Assembly: GCF_025165815.1 (NCBI RefSeq)
Contig: NZ_JAFFZE010000015.1
Span: 412,198 to 476,197, forward strand
Length of the DNA: 64,000 nucleotides
Direction: 5' to 3'
Source of the DNA: Actinophytocola gossypii
GTDB lineage: Bacteria; Actinomycetota; Actinomycetes; Mycobacteriales; Pseudonocardiaceae
Part shown: positions 8,519-17,464 of the stretch, in pieces
Layout of the letters: every line of letters begins with the position of its first letter
Numbering within the stretch: the stretch's first letter is position 1
Notes under the pieces: generated by a model
What the model was told of the DNA's origin: nothing
What the model saw: the letters and a program-made list of their open reading frames with translations, nothing else
Databases searched by the model: none
Translations under genes and position numbers: made by a program

Positions 8519-9366
8519 TCGGTACCGCGGACCAGCTCGGCCAGGCGGCGTCCCGCTGCGACGAACGCCGCCGCGCCGCCCGCGTCCGCCCACCGGCCCT
8601 CGTGCGGACGGGTCGCGAGGTGCGGCTCGATCGACAGCGCGCCGGCGTATCCGTTGGCGCGCAAACGCTTCAGACAGTCCACGACCCCGGCCTGGCCGTC
8701 GCCCGGCAGCGTGTACGCGGTGTCCTCCCCGCCGCCGACGGCGTCCTTGACGTGCACGTGCGCGACGAACGGCACCAGGTCGGCGAGCAGCCCGGCGGCG
8801 TCGTAGCCGTGCGCGATCCCGTTGCCGACGTCGAACAGCAGCCGCAGCGCCGGGCTGCCGACCGCGTCCAGCAGCTCGATCGCCCGCTCGGCGCTGGTGC
8901 CCGCCCAGCCGGCGCAGTTCTCGTGCAGCAGGGTGATCCCGGCACGCTCCGCCACCTCGGTGAGCCGGCGCACCCGGTCGAGCACCGTCGCCCGCCAGTC
9001 CCGTTCGGGCAGCCCGGCGTTCGGGTAGGACATGATCCGCACGTACGAGGTGTCCAGGTCGGCACACAGCTCGGCGAGGGTGGCCAGCTCGGCCAGGTCG
9101 CGGTCGAACGGTTCGGCGACCGACCCGGACCAGGACCCGATCCGCGAGTCCAGGCAGGGCACTCGCAGCCCGGCGCGGGCGACCGCGAGCACCAGCTGGT
9201 CGCGTGCCGACCGGTCCAGGTCAGCGAGCGCCCGCCCGTCGACCGTGCGCAGCTCCACGCCCGGCCAGCCGAGCGCGCCGATCGCGCGGAGCTGCCCGGC
9301 CAGGTCCGGGGCCGCCTCGTCGCCGATCCCGGCCAGCCCGCCGGGCGGCCAGTACTCAGCCGGCAC
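8515..9366 (-). CDS. sugar phosphate isomerase/epimerase-type TIM barrel
   Basis: 283 residues if translation starts at GTG 9366, which overlaps the upstream gene by 11 bases. A longer frame to 9465 would add unlikely sequence lying inside that gene. The barrel shows the AP-endonuclease-2/xylose-isomerase-like pattern: WPGVELRTVDG, LHENCAGWAGTS, RLLFDVGNGIAHGY, and HVHVKDAVGGGEDTAYTLP with metal-binding His, Asp and Glu positions. Relatives (IolE, IolI, 3-keto-sugar epimerases) isomerise or dehydrate keto-sugars and inososes. Beside two Gfo/Idh dehydrogenases this fits conversion of a keto-sugar or keto-cyclitol. Confidence 0.82.
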   Translation of the reverse strand: MPAEYWPPGGLAGIGDEAAPDLAGQLRAIGALGWPGVELRTVDGRALADLDRSARDQLVLAVARAGLRVPCLDSRIGSWSGSVAEPFDRDLAELATLAELCADLDTSYVRIMSYPNAGLPERDWRATVLDRVRRLTEVAERAGITLLHENCAGWAGTSAERAIELLDAVGSPALRLLFDVGNGIAHGYDAAGLLADLVPFVAHVHVKDAVGGGEDTAYTLPGDGQAGVVDCLKRLRANGYAGALSIEPHLATRPHEGRWADAGGAAAFVAAGRRLAELVRGTE

Positions 9367-10330
9367 AGGCGTCCTCGTGGTGGTCCGCCACCCGCCGTGC
9401 CTCGGCCAGCAGCCGGACCACGTCGGCGTGCACGGCGAACGAACCGGGTGGCGCCGGTTCCACACCCGCGAAGTACCGGTACGCGGCGAGCAGGAACGCG
9501 CCGAGCGCCTCGTCCTCGAACACCTCGCGGCGGGTGGCGCCCACCCGCAGCTGAGCGTGGTGGTCGTCGGCGGACACCGGGTAGTGGCCGACCGCCACCG
9601 CGTCGCGCAGGCGCAGCGTGATCTTTCTGCGGCGCACCGGCGAGGTCAGGTCGGACCGGATGGTCGTGCGCACCCCGCCGGCGTGCCGCATGGTCAGCCA
9701 CGCGCCGGCGAGCGGACCGGTGGCCGCGTCGGTCCAGCCGGCCGCGGTCAGCTCGGCCGGCCCGGCCAGGGTCAGCGCCACGGCCAGCGCGTGCGGAATC
9801 TCGACGACGAACGCGTCGGTGTGCGACCGGCTGTGCGCCGAGCGAGTGAATCTCGGCTTCTCCTGGTGCACGGTGATCAGCTCGAGCGGCCCGGCGTCGC
9901 CGGAACGCACCAGCGCGTCGAGCCGACGGGTCAGGGTCGCGGCGAGCCAGTGGGTGACGACCACGATGTCCAGCCCGTGCCAGGCACGCAGGTGTTCCAC
10001 CTCGGCCAGCGACGCGAGGTCCTCGACGAGCGGCTTCTCCACGACCACTCGCCGGAAGCCGAGGCGGGCCAGCCGGTCGAGCACGTGTACGCGGACGTCC
10101 GGCGGAGTGCAGACGTGCGCGACGGTGTCGGCGGGCGGAAGGAGCACGGCCGCGTGGTCCAGGGAGTCGACGGTGATGCCGTCACCGAGAGTCAACCCGG
10201 GCCGGGGGTCGAACCCAACGATCGGATGAGCGGGAAACAACTCGGGATGCGCGTGGCGCAGCCGGCCGAGCACCGGGACGTGCAAGTCGCCGCCCGATCG
10301 GCCCAGCCCGACGACCAACGTGTGCGGCAT
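9356..10330 (-). CDS. Gfo/Idh/MocA-family oxidoreductase (copy 2), first gene of the leftward operon
   Basis: About 324 residues. The start could be ATG 10336 or ATG 10330. The second has GAAGG at a better distance and is used here. The Rossmann segment is TLVVGLGRSGGDLHVPVLG, then VAHVCTPPDVRVHVLD and RVVVEKPLVEDLASL with the EKP lysine. The second domain, with HQEKPRFTRSAHSRSHTDAF and FVVEIPHALAVAL, differs strongly from copy 1, so the two dehydrogenases probably act at different positions or steps. The promoter should lie in the 251-base region shared with the rightward operon. Confidence 0.85.
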   Translation of the reverse strand: MPHTLVVGLGRSGGDLHVPVLGRLRHAHPELFPAHPIVGFDPRPGLTLGDGITVDSLDHAAVLLPPADTVAHVCTPPDVRVHVLDRLARLGFRRVVVEKPLVEDLASLAEVEHLRAWHGLDIVVVTHWLAATLTRRLDALVRSGDAGPLELITVHQEKPRFTRSAHSRSHTDAFVVEIPHALAVALTLAGPAELTAAGWTDAATGPLAGAWLTMRHAGGVRTTIRSDLTSPVRRRKITLRLRDAVAVGHYPVSADDHHAQLRVGATRREVFEDEALGAFLLAAYRYFAGVEPAPPGSFAVHADVVRLLAEARRVADHHEDACAG

Positions 10331-10581
10331 CGACATCCTTCGTTCGAGGTGGGGAACACCTGTGTGCCGACAGGACATGACCGACCGTAGCACCGGGACG
10401 CACCCAACTGGACTGTCCACAGTGGTGCAACTGCGGCCGATCCGTAGCGCTGTGTCGCAACCGCGCGCCGATCGTGTCACGAGGTCCGCGCGACCGGATG
10501 ATTCCCGTTCCGTCACCTCCCGCCGGGTCGTGTCGCGCGGTTAGTTTGAGACCGAGTCGATCCGCGACGGACGAGGGGCCG
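10331..10581. promoter_or_regulatory. divergent promoter region of the two biosynthetic operons
   Basis: A 251-base gap between the starts of the two operons. It contains one copy of the recurrent 10-mer TCCACAGTGG (10416-10425). A TTAGTTTGAG stretch near 10540-10550 could serve the rightward -10. I see no long perfect inverted repeat that would mark an operator, and no regulator gene adjoins it. The closest candidate regulator is the TetR gene at the far right end. Confidence 0.45.
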
Positions 10582-11787
10582 ATGTCCGTAATATCTCTGC
10601 CGCACAGGAAAAACCTCGATATCGACGGTTCGCCGGCGATCCCGTTCTTCACCCAGGCGGCGACGTTCGCCCAGCTGTGGCCGCTGGTCGAGTCCGGCGT
10701 GCACCGGGTGGCCGACAACGGGAAGTTCTCGCACGGCGCGCAGGTCGCCGCGCTCGAACGGCTGCTGTCCGACTACACCGGCGCCGCGCACGTCGTCGGC
10801 GTGAACAGCGGCACCGACGCGCTGATCCTGCTGCTCCGCGCCTGCGGCCTCGGCCAGGGCGACGGTGTGGTGGTGCCCGCGTTCACGTTCGTGGCCACCG
10901 CGACCTCGGTGGTGCACGCCGGCGGCCGGCCCGAGTTCGCCGACATCGACCCGGACACCTACCAGCTGTGCCCCGAGTCGGCGGAACGCGCGATCACGCG
11001 CGACACCAGGGCGGTCATGCCGGTGCACCTGTTCGACCGGATGGCCCCGATGGCGTCCTTCGCGGCGCTCGCCGACAGCCACGGGCTCACCCTGGTCGAG
11101 GACAGCGCGGAGGCCATCGGCATGTGGCAGGACGGTCGGCACGCCGGCCTGCACGGCACCGGCGGGGTGCTCTCGTTCTTCCCCAGCAAGACCCTCGGCG
11201 CGATCGGCGACGCGGGCGCGGTGCTCACCGACGACCCGGACGTCGCCGCCAGGGTCGCCGCGCTGCGCCACCACGGCCGCCCCGGCCCGACCATGGACGA
11301 CTTCCCGATGATCCGCACCGGCAGCGCGTTGGCCGGGATCAACAGCAAGATGGACGACATCCAGGCCGCGATCCTGGCCGCCAAGCTGACCGTGCTGGAG
11401 CCCGACATCACCAGACGCGCCGTGCTCGCCGACGCCTACACCGAGCGCCTGTTCGGGGTGCCGGGCATCCGCCGGCTCCCCGGCCCGGCCGGCACCGGAC
11501 CGGGTGACCGGAACGTCTGCTACGTCTACGTGATCGAGGTCGACGACCGCGACCGGCTCGCCGCCGCGCTCACCGCCGCCGGCATCGGTACCGAGGTCTA
11601 CTACCCGGTCCCGCTGCACCTGCAGCCCTGCTTCGCCGGCCTCGGCCACCGCCCCGGCGACTTCCCGCACGCCGAGGCGGCCTGCCGGCACACGATCGCG
11701 CTGCCGCTCTACCCCGACCTCGACCCAGCCCGCGTCGACCGGGTGTGCGCCGAGATCACCCGCTTCTACACGGGCGCCGCGTCGTGA
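10582..11787 (+). CDS. DegT/DnrJ/EryC1 aminotransferase (copy 1)
   Basis: 401 residues from ATG 10582 behind CGAGGGG. This PLP family aminates keto-sugars and keto-cyclitols. The order of motifs is canonical: GVNSGTDALILLLRA at the cofactor phosphate site, VVPAFTFVATATSVVHAG, VEDSAEAIGMW with the pyridine-contacting Asp, and FFPSKTLGAIGDAGAV with Lys203 as the Schiff-base lysine. The C-terminal part has GTEVYYPVPLHLQPCF. It opens the rightward operon. The AT-poor N-terminal extension of about 20 residues before the conserved PFF is unusual but in frame. Confidence 0.9.
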   Translation: MSVISLPHRKNLDIDGSPAIPFFTQAATFAQLWPLVESGVHRVADNGKFSHGAQVAALERLLSDYTGAAHVVGVNSGTDALILLLRACGLGQGDGVVVPAFTFVATATSVVHAGGRPEFADIDPDTYQLCPESAERAITRDTRAVMPVHLFDRMAPMASFAALADSHGLTLVEDSAEAIGMWQDGRHAGLHGTGGVLSFFPSKTLGAIGDAGAVLTDDPDVAARVAALRHHGRPGPTMDDFPMIRTGSALAGINSKMDDIQAAILAAKLTVLEPDITRRAVLADAYTERLFGVPGIRRLPGPAGTGPGDRNVCYVYVIEVDDRDRLAAALTAAGIGTEVYYPVPLHLQPCFAGLGHRPGDFPHAEAACRHTIALPLYPDLDPARVDRVCAEITRFYTGAAS

Positions 11788-12923
11788 CGGCGACGCTGCC
11801 GTTCTTCCCGCCCGACCTGTTCGAACACGACCGCGCGGCCCTGCTGGACATCGTGCACACCCTCGGCACCGGCACCGAACAGCGGTTCATCCTCGGCCAG
11901 CACACCGCCCGGTTCGAGAACGCCCTCCGCGACACCGTGGACGGCGCCGAGGTGGTCGCCTGCGGCAGCGGCACGTCCGCGCTGACCCTGGTCCTCGCCG
12001 CGCTCGGCGTCGGACCGGGCGACGAGGTCGTGGTCCCCGCGTTCGGCTGCGCGCCGATCGCCGCGACCGTCGTCAACGCCGGCGCCACCCCGGTGTTCGC
12101 CGACGTCCACCCGGACACGATGACGCTCGACCCCGCGCTCGCCGAGGCCGCGATCACCCCGCGCACGAAGGCCGTCCTGCCGGCACACCAGTTCTCGATC
12201 ATGGCCGACATGCCCGCGTTCGAGGCGCTCGCCGCCCGGCACGGGCTGCGCCTGGTCGAGGACTCGGCGGTCGCCCAGGGCGCGGTCCTCGCCGGCCGGC
12301 CAGCCGGGACCTGGGGCGACGCCGGCGTGTTCTCCTTCGTCCAGGTGAAGTCGTTCGGCATGCCGGGCGAGGGCGGCGCCGTCGTCACCCGCGACGCCGA
12401 CCTCGCCACCACCGTGCGGATGCTGCGCAACCACGGCCAGGACGGCCACCGCCGGTTCGTGCACCACCTGGTCGGCCACAACAGCCGGTTCGACGAGCTA
12501 CAGGCCGCGTTCCAGCTGCACCGCCTGCCCGGTCTCGCCGCACGTCTCGAACGCCGCGCCCAGATCGCCGCCTACTACGACGCCCGGTTCACGCCCCTGG
12601 CCGACCGGGGCGTCCGCCCACCGCCCCCGCTCGCCGACGGCCGCTGCCACTACGTCTACTGCCTGCGTGCCGAACGCCGTGACGCGCTCGCCGAGTACCT
12701 GGCCGCGCGGGGCGTCGGCACCCACGTGTACTACCCGGCGCCGCTGCCGGCCCAGCCCGCGTTCGCCCGGTACGCGCCGCCGTACGCCGCCTGGCCGAAC
12801 GCGGTCGCCGCCAGCGCCACCATCCTCGCCCTGCCCGTCTACCCGCACCTGAGCGACGCCCAGGTGGAGCACATCGCCGACGCCGTGTGCGCGTTCGCCG
12901 ACCGGAAGGACCCCCATCCGTGA
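11784..12923 (+). CDS. DegT/DnrJ/EryC1 aminotransferase (copy 2)
   Basis: 379 residues from GTG 11784, overlapping the previous stop (GTGA). It has CGSGTSALTLVLAAL, VVPAFGCAPIAATVVNAG, LVEDSAVAQGAVL and the Schiff-base lysine Lys189 in FVQVKSFGMPGEGG. The SFVQVKS context and the C-terminal GTHVYYPAPLPAQPAF differ from copy 1. The two enzymes are therefore paralogues with different substrates rather than a recent duplication. Two aminotransferases together with two Gfo/Idh dehydrogenases suggest a product carrying two amino groups on one ring. Confidence 0.9.
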   Translation: MTATLPFFPPDLFEHDRAALLDIVHTLGTGTEQRFILGQHTARFENALRDTVDGAEVVACGSGTSALTLVLAALGVGPGDEVVVPAFGCAPIAATVVNAGATPVFADVHPDTMTLDPALAEAAITPRTKAVLPAHQFSIMADMPAFEALAARHGLRLVEDSAVAQGAVLAGRPAGTWGDAGVFSFVQVKSFGMPGEGGAVVTRDADLATTVRMLRNHGQDGHRRFVHHLVGHNSRFDELQAAFQLHRLPGLAARLERRAQIAAYYDARFTPLADRGVRPPPPLADGRCHYVYCLRAERRDALAEYLAARGVGTHVYYPAPLPAQPAFARYAPPYAAWPNAVAASATILALPVYPHLSDAQVEHIADAVCAFADRKDPHP

Positions 12924-13588
12924 GCACCATGACCGGCGGGCCCGACACCGTCACCGACGAGGACGTCGCCGTGGAGTGGGTGCGGCGGGCCAGCCGCCCC
13001 GGCCTGCGCCCGGTGATGCGCGCCTCCCAGCCGGACTCCCTCGACGCCGGCGTGACCGAGCTGACCCGCACCGTGGTCGGTACCCAGCTCGGCCTCGTCG
13101 CCGACCGGCTCGGTCACCGCCCCCGGCGCACCCTGGAGATCGGGTGCGGCATCGGCCGGCTCACCCCGACCCTCGCCCAGCACAGCGACCGGGTGCACGC
13201 GATCGACATGACCCCGGCGATGCTCGACCGGGCCAGGACGGCCTGCCGCCACCTGTCCACCGTGGACTTCGCACAGGCCAGGCTGGACCGGTTGCCGCCG
13301 CCGGGGGAGCGGTTCGACGCCGCGGTGTGCGTGTGGGTGCTCATGCACGTGCTCGACGAGGACCAGCTCGCCGAGAGCTGCCGGCGCGTCGCCGCGTCCA
13401 CCCGGTACCTCACGCTGGTCGAGTACGACCACGCGCACATCCCGGTCAGCCGCTGGTCCCGGCTCCGCCCGCTCGAGCACTACCTCCGGCTGCTGCCCGG
13501 CGCCGAGGTCGTCGACGAGCGGACGGTGGAGTACGGCGGCGACCACTCGTTCGCCGCGCTGATCGCGTTCCCGGAGGCCACGCGATGA
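12920..13588 (+). CDS. class I SAM-dependent methyltransferase (copy 1)
   Basis: 222 residues from GTG 12920 (GTGA overlap). Motif I is LEIGCGIGRLTPTLAQ, the acidic residue ending beta-2 is in HAIDMTPAMLDRA, and FDAAVCVWVLMHV matches motif II. The start codon could also be the in-frame ATG at 12929. The enzyme is small and soluble, and the acceptor (O, N or C) is not evident. It sits between the aminotransferases and the prenyltransferase, so an N-methyl on a new amino group or a late O-methyl are both possible. Confidence 0.85.
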   Translation: MSTMTGGPDTVTDEDVAVEWVRRASRPGLRPVMRASQPDSLDAGVTELTRTVVGTQLGLVADRLGHRPRRTLEIGCGIGRLTPTLAQHSDRVHAIDMTPAMLDRARTACRHLSTVDFAQARLDRLPPPGERFDAAVCVWVLMHVLDEDQLAESCRRVAASTRYLTLVEYDHAHIPVSRWSRLRPLEHYLRLLPGAEVVDERTVEYGGDHSFAALIAFPEATR

Positions 13589-14541
13589 CCGACCTCGCGG
13601 CTCCCGCCACCCGGACGTCCGCCGAGCCGAAGCTGGTCAGCTACGCCCGGCTGGCCAAACTGGACGTGTACGACTACTACCTGAGCCTGCTCGTCGTGCT
13701 GTCCGCGGTCCTGCTGCCGCTGGCCGACTTCGACCCGGCGGTGCTCGTGACGCTCGCGGTGTTCGGCGTCGGCTCGGTGTTCATGACCGCCTCGATGGTC
13801 GCCTTCGACGACCTCACCGGCTACCGCGACGGCAGCGACACCGCGAACTACACCGCCAACCCGACCCTGCGCCGCGCCAGGCGCAAACCCCTGGTGGCCG
13901 GCAACCTGACCGAGCGCGAGGTCGTGCGGTTCGGCTGGGTCACGGGCGTGATCGGCGCCGCGATCCTCGCCGCGGCGGTGCTCACCGCGCCCTTCGCTCC
14001 ACAGTGGGCAATCTGGGTGACGGTGGCGATGTTCGTGCTCGCCATCCAGTACTCCTACGGCCTCAAGATCAGCTACCACGGGTTCCAGGAGGCCTTCATC
14101 GCCGGCCTCGGCTGGGCGATGGTGCTCGCGCCGTACGGGCTGGTCACCGGTCGGTTCGACGGCTTCGTGCTGGTACAGGCCCTGCTGTTCGGGCTGGGCC
14201 CGCTGCTGTTCGGCGTCTACTCCAACACCAACGACATCGAGGGCGACCGCGCCGTCGGCCGGCCGACGGTGGCCGCGCTGACCACACCACGCGGCAACCG
14301 GCGGTTCGTGGTGGCGCTGTCGGTGGGGGAGTTCCTGCTCGGCGCCGTCGCGTCGCTGACCGGGATCGCGCCGTGGTGGTTCGTGCTGCTGATGCTCCCG
14401 GTCACGGTCCTGCGCGTCCGCCAGCTCGGCATCGGGTTCGGCCCGCGCGGCGACATCCTGCTCGCCCGCTCGATCGGCTTCACCGCCCACCGCCTCGGCG
14501 CCGTACTCCTGATCGCCGCCAACCTCGTCCACACCTCGTGA
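13585..14541 (+). CDS. UbiA-superfamily membrane prenyltransferase
   Basis: 318 residues with about eight membrane helices. Both Asp-rich motifs that hold the magnesium-diphosphate are present: DDLTGYRDGSD at residues 75-85 and NDIEGDRAVGRP around Asp217 and Asp221. UbiA proteins transfer a prenyl (or, in DprE-type pathways, a phosphoribosyl) group to or from a lipid diphosphate within the membrane. No prenyl diphosphate synthase is nearby, so the donor would come from primary metabolism (polyprenyl, geranylgeranyl or phytyl diphosphate). Start ATG 13585 overlaps the preceding TGA. It is the only membrane protein of the operon. Confidence 0.88.
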   Translation: MTDLAAPATRTSAEPKLVSYARLAKLDVYDYYLSLLVVLSAVLLPLADFDPAVLVTLAVFGVGSVFMTASMVAFDDLTGYRDGSDTANYTANPTLRRARRKPLVAGNLTEREVVRFGWVTGVIGAAILAAAVLTAPFAPQWAIWVTVAMFVLAIQYSYGLKISYHGFQEAFIAGLGWAMVLAPYGLVTGRFDGFVLVQALLFGLGPLLFGVYSNTNDIEGDRAVGRPTVAALTTPRGNRRFVVALSVGEFLLGAVASLTGIAPWWFVLLMLPVTVLRVRQLGIGFGPRGDILLARSIGFTAHRLGAVLLIAANLVHTS

Positions 14542-15884
14542 GTACGGACCTGGACGTCGCGGTCGTCGGCGCCGGGATCGCCGGGCTCACCGCCGCGCAC
14601 GAACTCACCAGGGCGGGCCTGGCGGTGCGGGTGTTCGAGGCCCGCGACCGGGTCGGCGGCCGGATGGCCAGCCACCGGCGCGCCGGCTACACCATGGACG
14701 AGGGCGCCGAGCAGCTCCCGGCGTACGGCTACCGTGCCACCTGGGAGCTGGTGCGGCGCACCGGACTCACCGACGACGAGGTGCCCCGCATCGGCGCCCC
14801 GCTCGCCATGTGGCGGGACGGCGCCGCCCACCCTGGCGTGTCCGACCCGCGCGCCCTGCTGACCGGAGCCGGCCTCTCCCCGGCGGCCCGGCTCGACCTG
14901 GCCCGATTCCTGGCCTCGGCCGCCCGGCACCGGCACCGGTTCGACCCGGACCGCCCAGAGCGGACACCGCTGGGCACCGCGACCGTCGCCGAGCTGGCCC
15001 GCCGCTACCACCCGGACCTGCACGACTACCTGTTCCAGCCGGTCGTCGGCAGCTTCTTCGGCTGGCACCCCGAACGTTCCGCCGCGGCGCCGTTCGTGAG
15101 CCTGCTCCTCGCCGTCGGCCCGCCGTCGACCTGGCGCACCTACCGGGACGGCATGGACACCCTCGCCCGCCGCCTCGCCGACGACCTGGACGTCGCCACC
15201 GCCACCGTTGTGTCCGAAGTGGACACCGCGGGCGACATCGCCGTGCTGACCACCGACCGCGGTCCGGTCACCGCCCGGGTCGCGCTGCTGTGCGTGCCGG
15301 CACCGGTCGCCGCCCGGCTGCACCGCGACCCCGCCGAGCCGGTGCGCGAGTTCCTCGACGCGTGCACGTTCACCCCCACGCTCAAGGTGTCCTGCCTGCT
15401 GAACCGCCCGCTGGCGCCACCGTCCCCGCGTCCGCTCTACACGCTGCTCACCCCACGCACCGAGGAACCCGTGCTGGCCGGGATCATCGTCGACCACGTC
15501 AAGCACCCCTGGCGCGCCCCCGCCGGCCGGGGCCTGCTGACCCTGATGACCACGCCCACGGCGATCCCCGCGCTGCTCGACGTGCCCGACCACGAGGCCG
15601 CCGCCACCCTGCTCACCCCGGCCGCCCGGCACGTGCCAGGACTGGACACCGCCGTCACCGCCACCGTCGTGCACCGGTTCCGGCATGGCCTGCCCGAGGC
15701 CACCCCGGCCGCGCTCCGGCTGCGCGCCGGGTTCGCCGCCCGGCCGCCGGGACCCGTCGACTACGCCGGGGACTGGGAGTACCTGCGGCCGAGCAGCGAG
15801 GGCGCGGTCCGTTCGGCCGCCCGCGCCGCGTCCCGCGCGCTCGCGCACCTGCGCGCCACGACCCGAACCAGGGAGCCGGTGTGA
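14538..15884 (+). CDS. FAD-dependent oxidoreductase of the amine oxidase/protoporphyrinogen oxidase type
   Basis: 448 residues from GTG 14538 (GTGA). The dinucleotide-binding motif VAVVGAGIAGLTAAHELTRA is at the N-terminus, followed by FEARDRVGGRMAS, the GG-doublet characteristic of the amine oxidase superfamily. A C-terminal flavin contact, DYAGDWEYLRPSSEGAVRS, closes the fold. Relatives oxidise amines, porphyrinogens or carotenoids, or saturate prenyl chains (geranylgeranyl reductases are a different group). Placed directly after UbiA, it may modify the prenyl chain or the prenylated product; this is inference. Confidence 0.82.
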   Translation: MSTDLDVAVVGAGIAGLTAAHELTRAGLAVRVFEARDRVGGRMASHRRAGYTMDEGAEQLPAYGYRATWELVRRTGLTDDEVPRIGAPLAMWRDGAAHPGVSDPRALLTGAGLSPAARLDLARFLASAARHRHRFDPDRPERTPLGTATVAELARRYHPDLHDYLFQPVVGSFFGWHPERSAAAPFVSLLLAVGPPSTWRTYRDGMDTLARRLADDLDVATATVVSEVDTAGDIAVLTTDRGPVTARVALLCVPAPVAARLHRDPAEPVREFLDACTFTPTLKVSCLLNRPLAPPSPRPLYTLLTPRTEEPVLAGIIVDHVKHPWRAPAGRGLLTLMTTPTAIPALLDVPDHEAAATLLTPAARHVPGLDTAVTATVVHRFRHGLPEATPAALRLRAGFAARPPGPVDYAGDWEYLRPSSEGAVRSAARAASRALAHLRATTRTREPV

Positions 15885-17452
15885 GACTCCACGACATGGG
15901 CGTGCTGTTCGACGAGTGCGCCGACCGCGACCAGGCGACGACGATCCACCTGGACCGGCCGTTCGACATCGCCCCCGAGTCCGGCGTGGACCACGACCTG
16001 CCCGGCCTGGCCCGGCTGGTGTGGACCACCGCCGGCTGGCTGGCCGCGGCCGGCGTCCGGCGCGGCGACCGGGTGGCCATCGTCAAGGACAACCACTGGG
16101 ACTACGACCTGCTCGCCTGCGCCGCCGTGCGGATCGGCGCGGTGCCCGCGAAGCTGTCCGGCCACCTACCGCCGGAGTCGCTCGCCGTGCTGCTGCGCCG
16201 GGTCGGCCCGGCGGTGCTCGTCACCACCGCGGGCGTGCTGACCGCCGGCCGGGACGCCGGCGTCGACCTGACCACGCTCGCCCGCACCACGGTCGACCTG
16301 AACGGCACCGACCCCAGCGCACTGAGCGTCCCCGACCTCCTCGGCCACGGCACCCCGCCCCCGGTCCGACCCCGCGACGACGACCCCCTGGTGGTCATGC
16401 ACACCTCGGGCACCACCGGCCTGCCCAAGCTCGTGGTGCACTCCACGGCCACCATCATCGGCGCGCTCGCCCAGCTGGAGGCACGCCGGATCCCGGTCAT
16501 CGGCGTGCGCGGCACCGACACCCTGGCCAACGCCAGCGCCTACTCCCACGGCCGCACGTTCTGCTGGACCGCGAGCGCCCTGGCCCTGGCCCCCAGCCGG
16601 ATCGTCGTCCTGACCCGGGACGACCCCGACCTCGCCGACCCCGTGCTGCGCAACCACCCGCCGACCGTCGTCGAGGCGCTGCCCGCGACCTACGTGCGGC
16701 TCCGCCCGCTGACCACCCGCCTGGACAACGCGTTCCGCGCGGTCCGGCTGTTCATGAGCACCTACGACGCCATCCACCCGCCGGTCGTCCGCGCCTACCT
16801 CGACGCATCCGCCCGCCGGCGTCCACTGTGGATGCAGGGCTGGGGCCAGAGCGAGACCGGGCCGATCACGTTCCGGTTCCTCGACAGGCGCGTCACCGCC
16901 CCACGCGACCTCGGCCGACCGATCCCGCTACGCACCCGGCTGCGTGTGGTCGACCCCGCCACCCTGACCCCGGTCGGTCGTGGCGAACCGGGTCTGGTCC
17001 AGGTCCGCACCCCCGCTCGCTGCCTCGGCTACCTCGGCGAGGACGAGCGCTTCGCCGCCAAGTCCGACGGCGGCTGGTGGAACACCGGCGACCTTGCCGT
17101 GCGCGGCCGGACCGGGCGGGTGCGGCTGCTCGACCGCGAGGTCGACCTGGCCCCCGGCATGAGCTGCCTCGCCGCCGAGGACACCATCGAGGACCGGCTC
17201 GACGCGGTCGTCGAGTGCGTGCTGCTCGGCGTGTCCGGGCGCCCGCCGGTGCCGGTGGTCGTCACCGCCGACGGCACCCTCGACCAGCGCGCCTGGACCA
17301 GGGCCGTCGCGGACCTCCCCCCGCTGGCCGACCCGGTGGTGCGCACCTGGGACCAACTGCCGCGCACCGGAACCGGCAAGGTCCGCCGCCACGACCTGCT
17401 CACCGCGCTCGCCGCCGACGCCACCCCCGCCGGCTCCGGCCGCTGGACCTGA
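15881..17452 (+). CDS. adenylate-forming acyl-CoA ligase/amide ligase (copy 1)
   Basis: 523 residues from GTG 15881 (GTGA). The ANL core motifs are intact: A3 as VVMHTSGTTGLPKLVVHS, A5 as MQGWGQSETGPI, A7 as WWNTGDLAVRGR, and the A10 lysine in LPRTGTGKVRRHDL. It therefore activates a carboxylate as the adenylate, then passes it to CoA or straight to an amine. No free carrier protein is encoded in the cluster, so CoA or direct amide formation is more likely than loading a carrier. The substrate-pocket residues do not match a family I can name. Confidence 0.87.
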   Translation: MRLHDMGVLFDECADRDQATTIHLDRPFDIAPESGVDHDLPGLARLVWTTAGWLAAAGVRRGDRVAIVKDNHWDYDLLACAAVRIGAVPAKLSGHLPPESLAVLLRRVGPAVLVTTAGVLTAGRDAGVDLTTLARTTVDLNGTDPSALSVPDLLGHGTPPPVRPRDDDPLVVMHTSGTTGLPKLVVHSTATIIGALAQLEARRIPVIGVRGTDTLANASAYSHGRTFCWTASALALAPSRIVVLTRDDPDLADPVLRNHPPTVVEALPATYVRLRPLTTRLDNAFRAVRLFMSTYDAIHPPVVRAYLDASARRRPLWMQGWGQSETGPITFRFLDRRVTAPRDLGRPIPLRTRLRVVDPATLTPVGRGEPGLVQVRTPARCLGYLGEDERFAAKSDGGWWNTGDLAVRGRTGRVRLLDREVDLAPGMSCLAAEDTIEDRLDAVVECVLLGVSGRPPVPVVVTADGTLDQRAWTRAVADLPPLADPVVRTWDQLPRTGTGKVRRHDLLTALAADATPAGSGRWT

Positions 17453-17464
17453 CCGGGAGAACCG

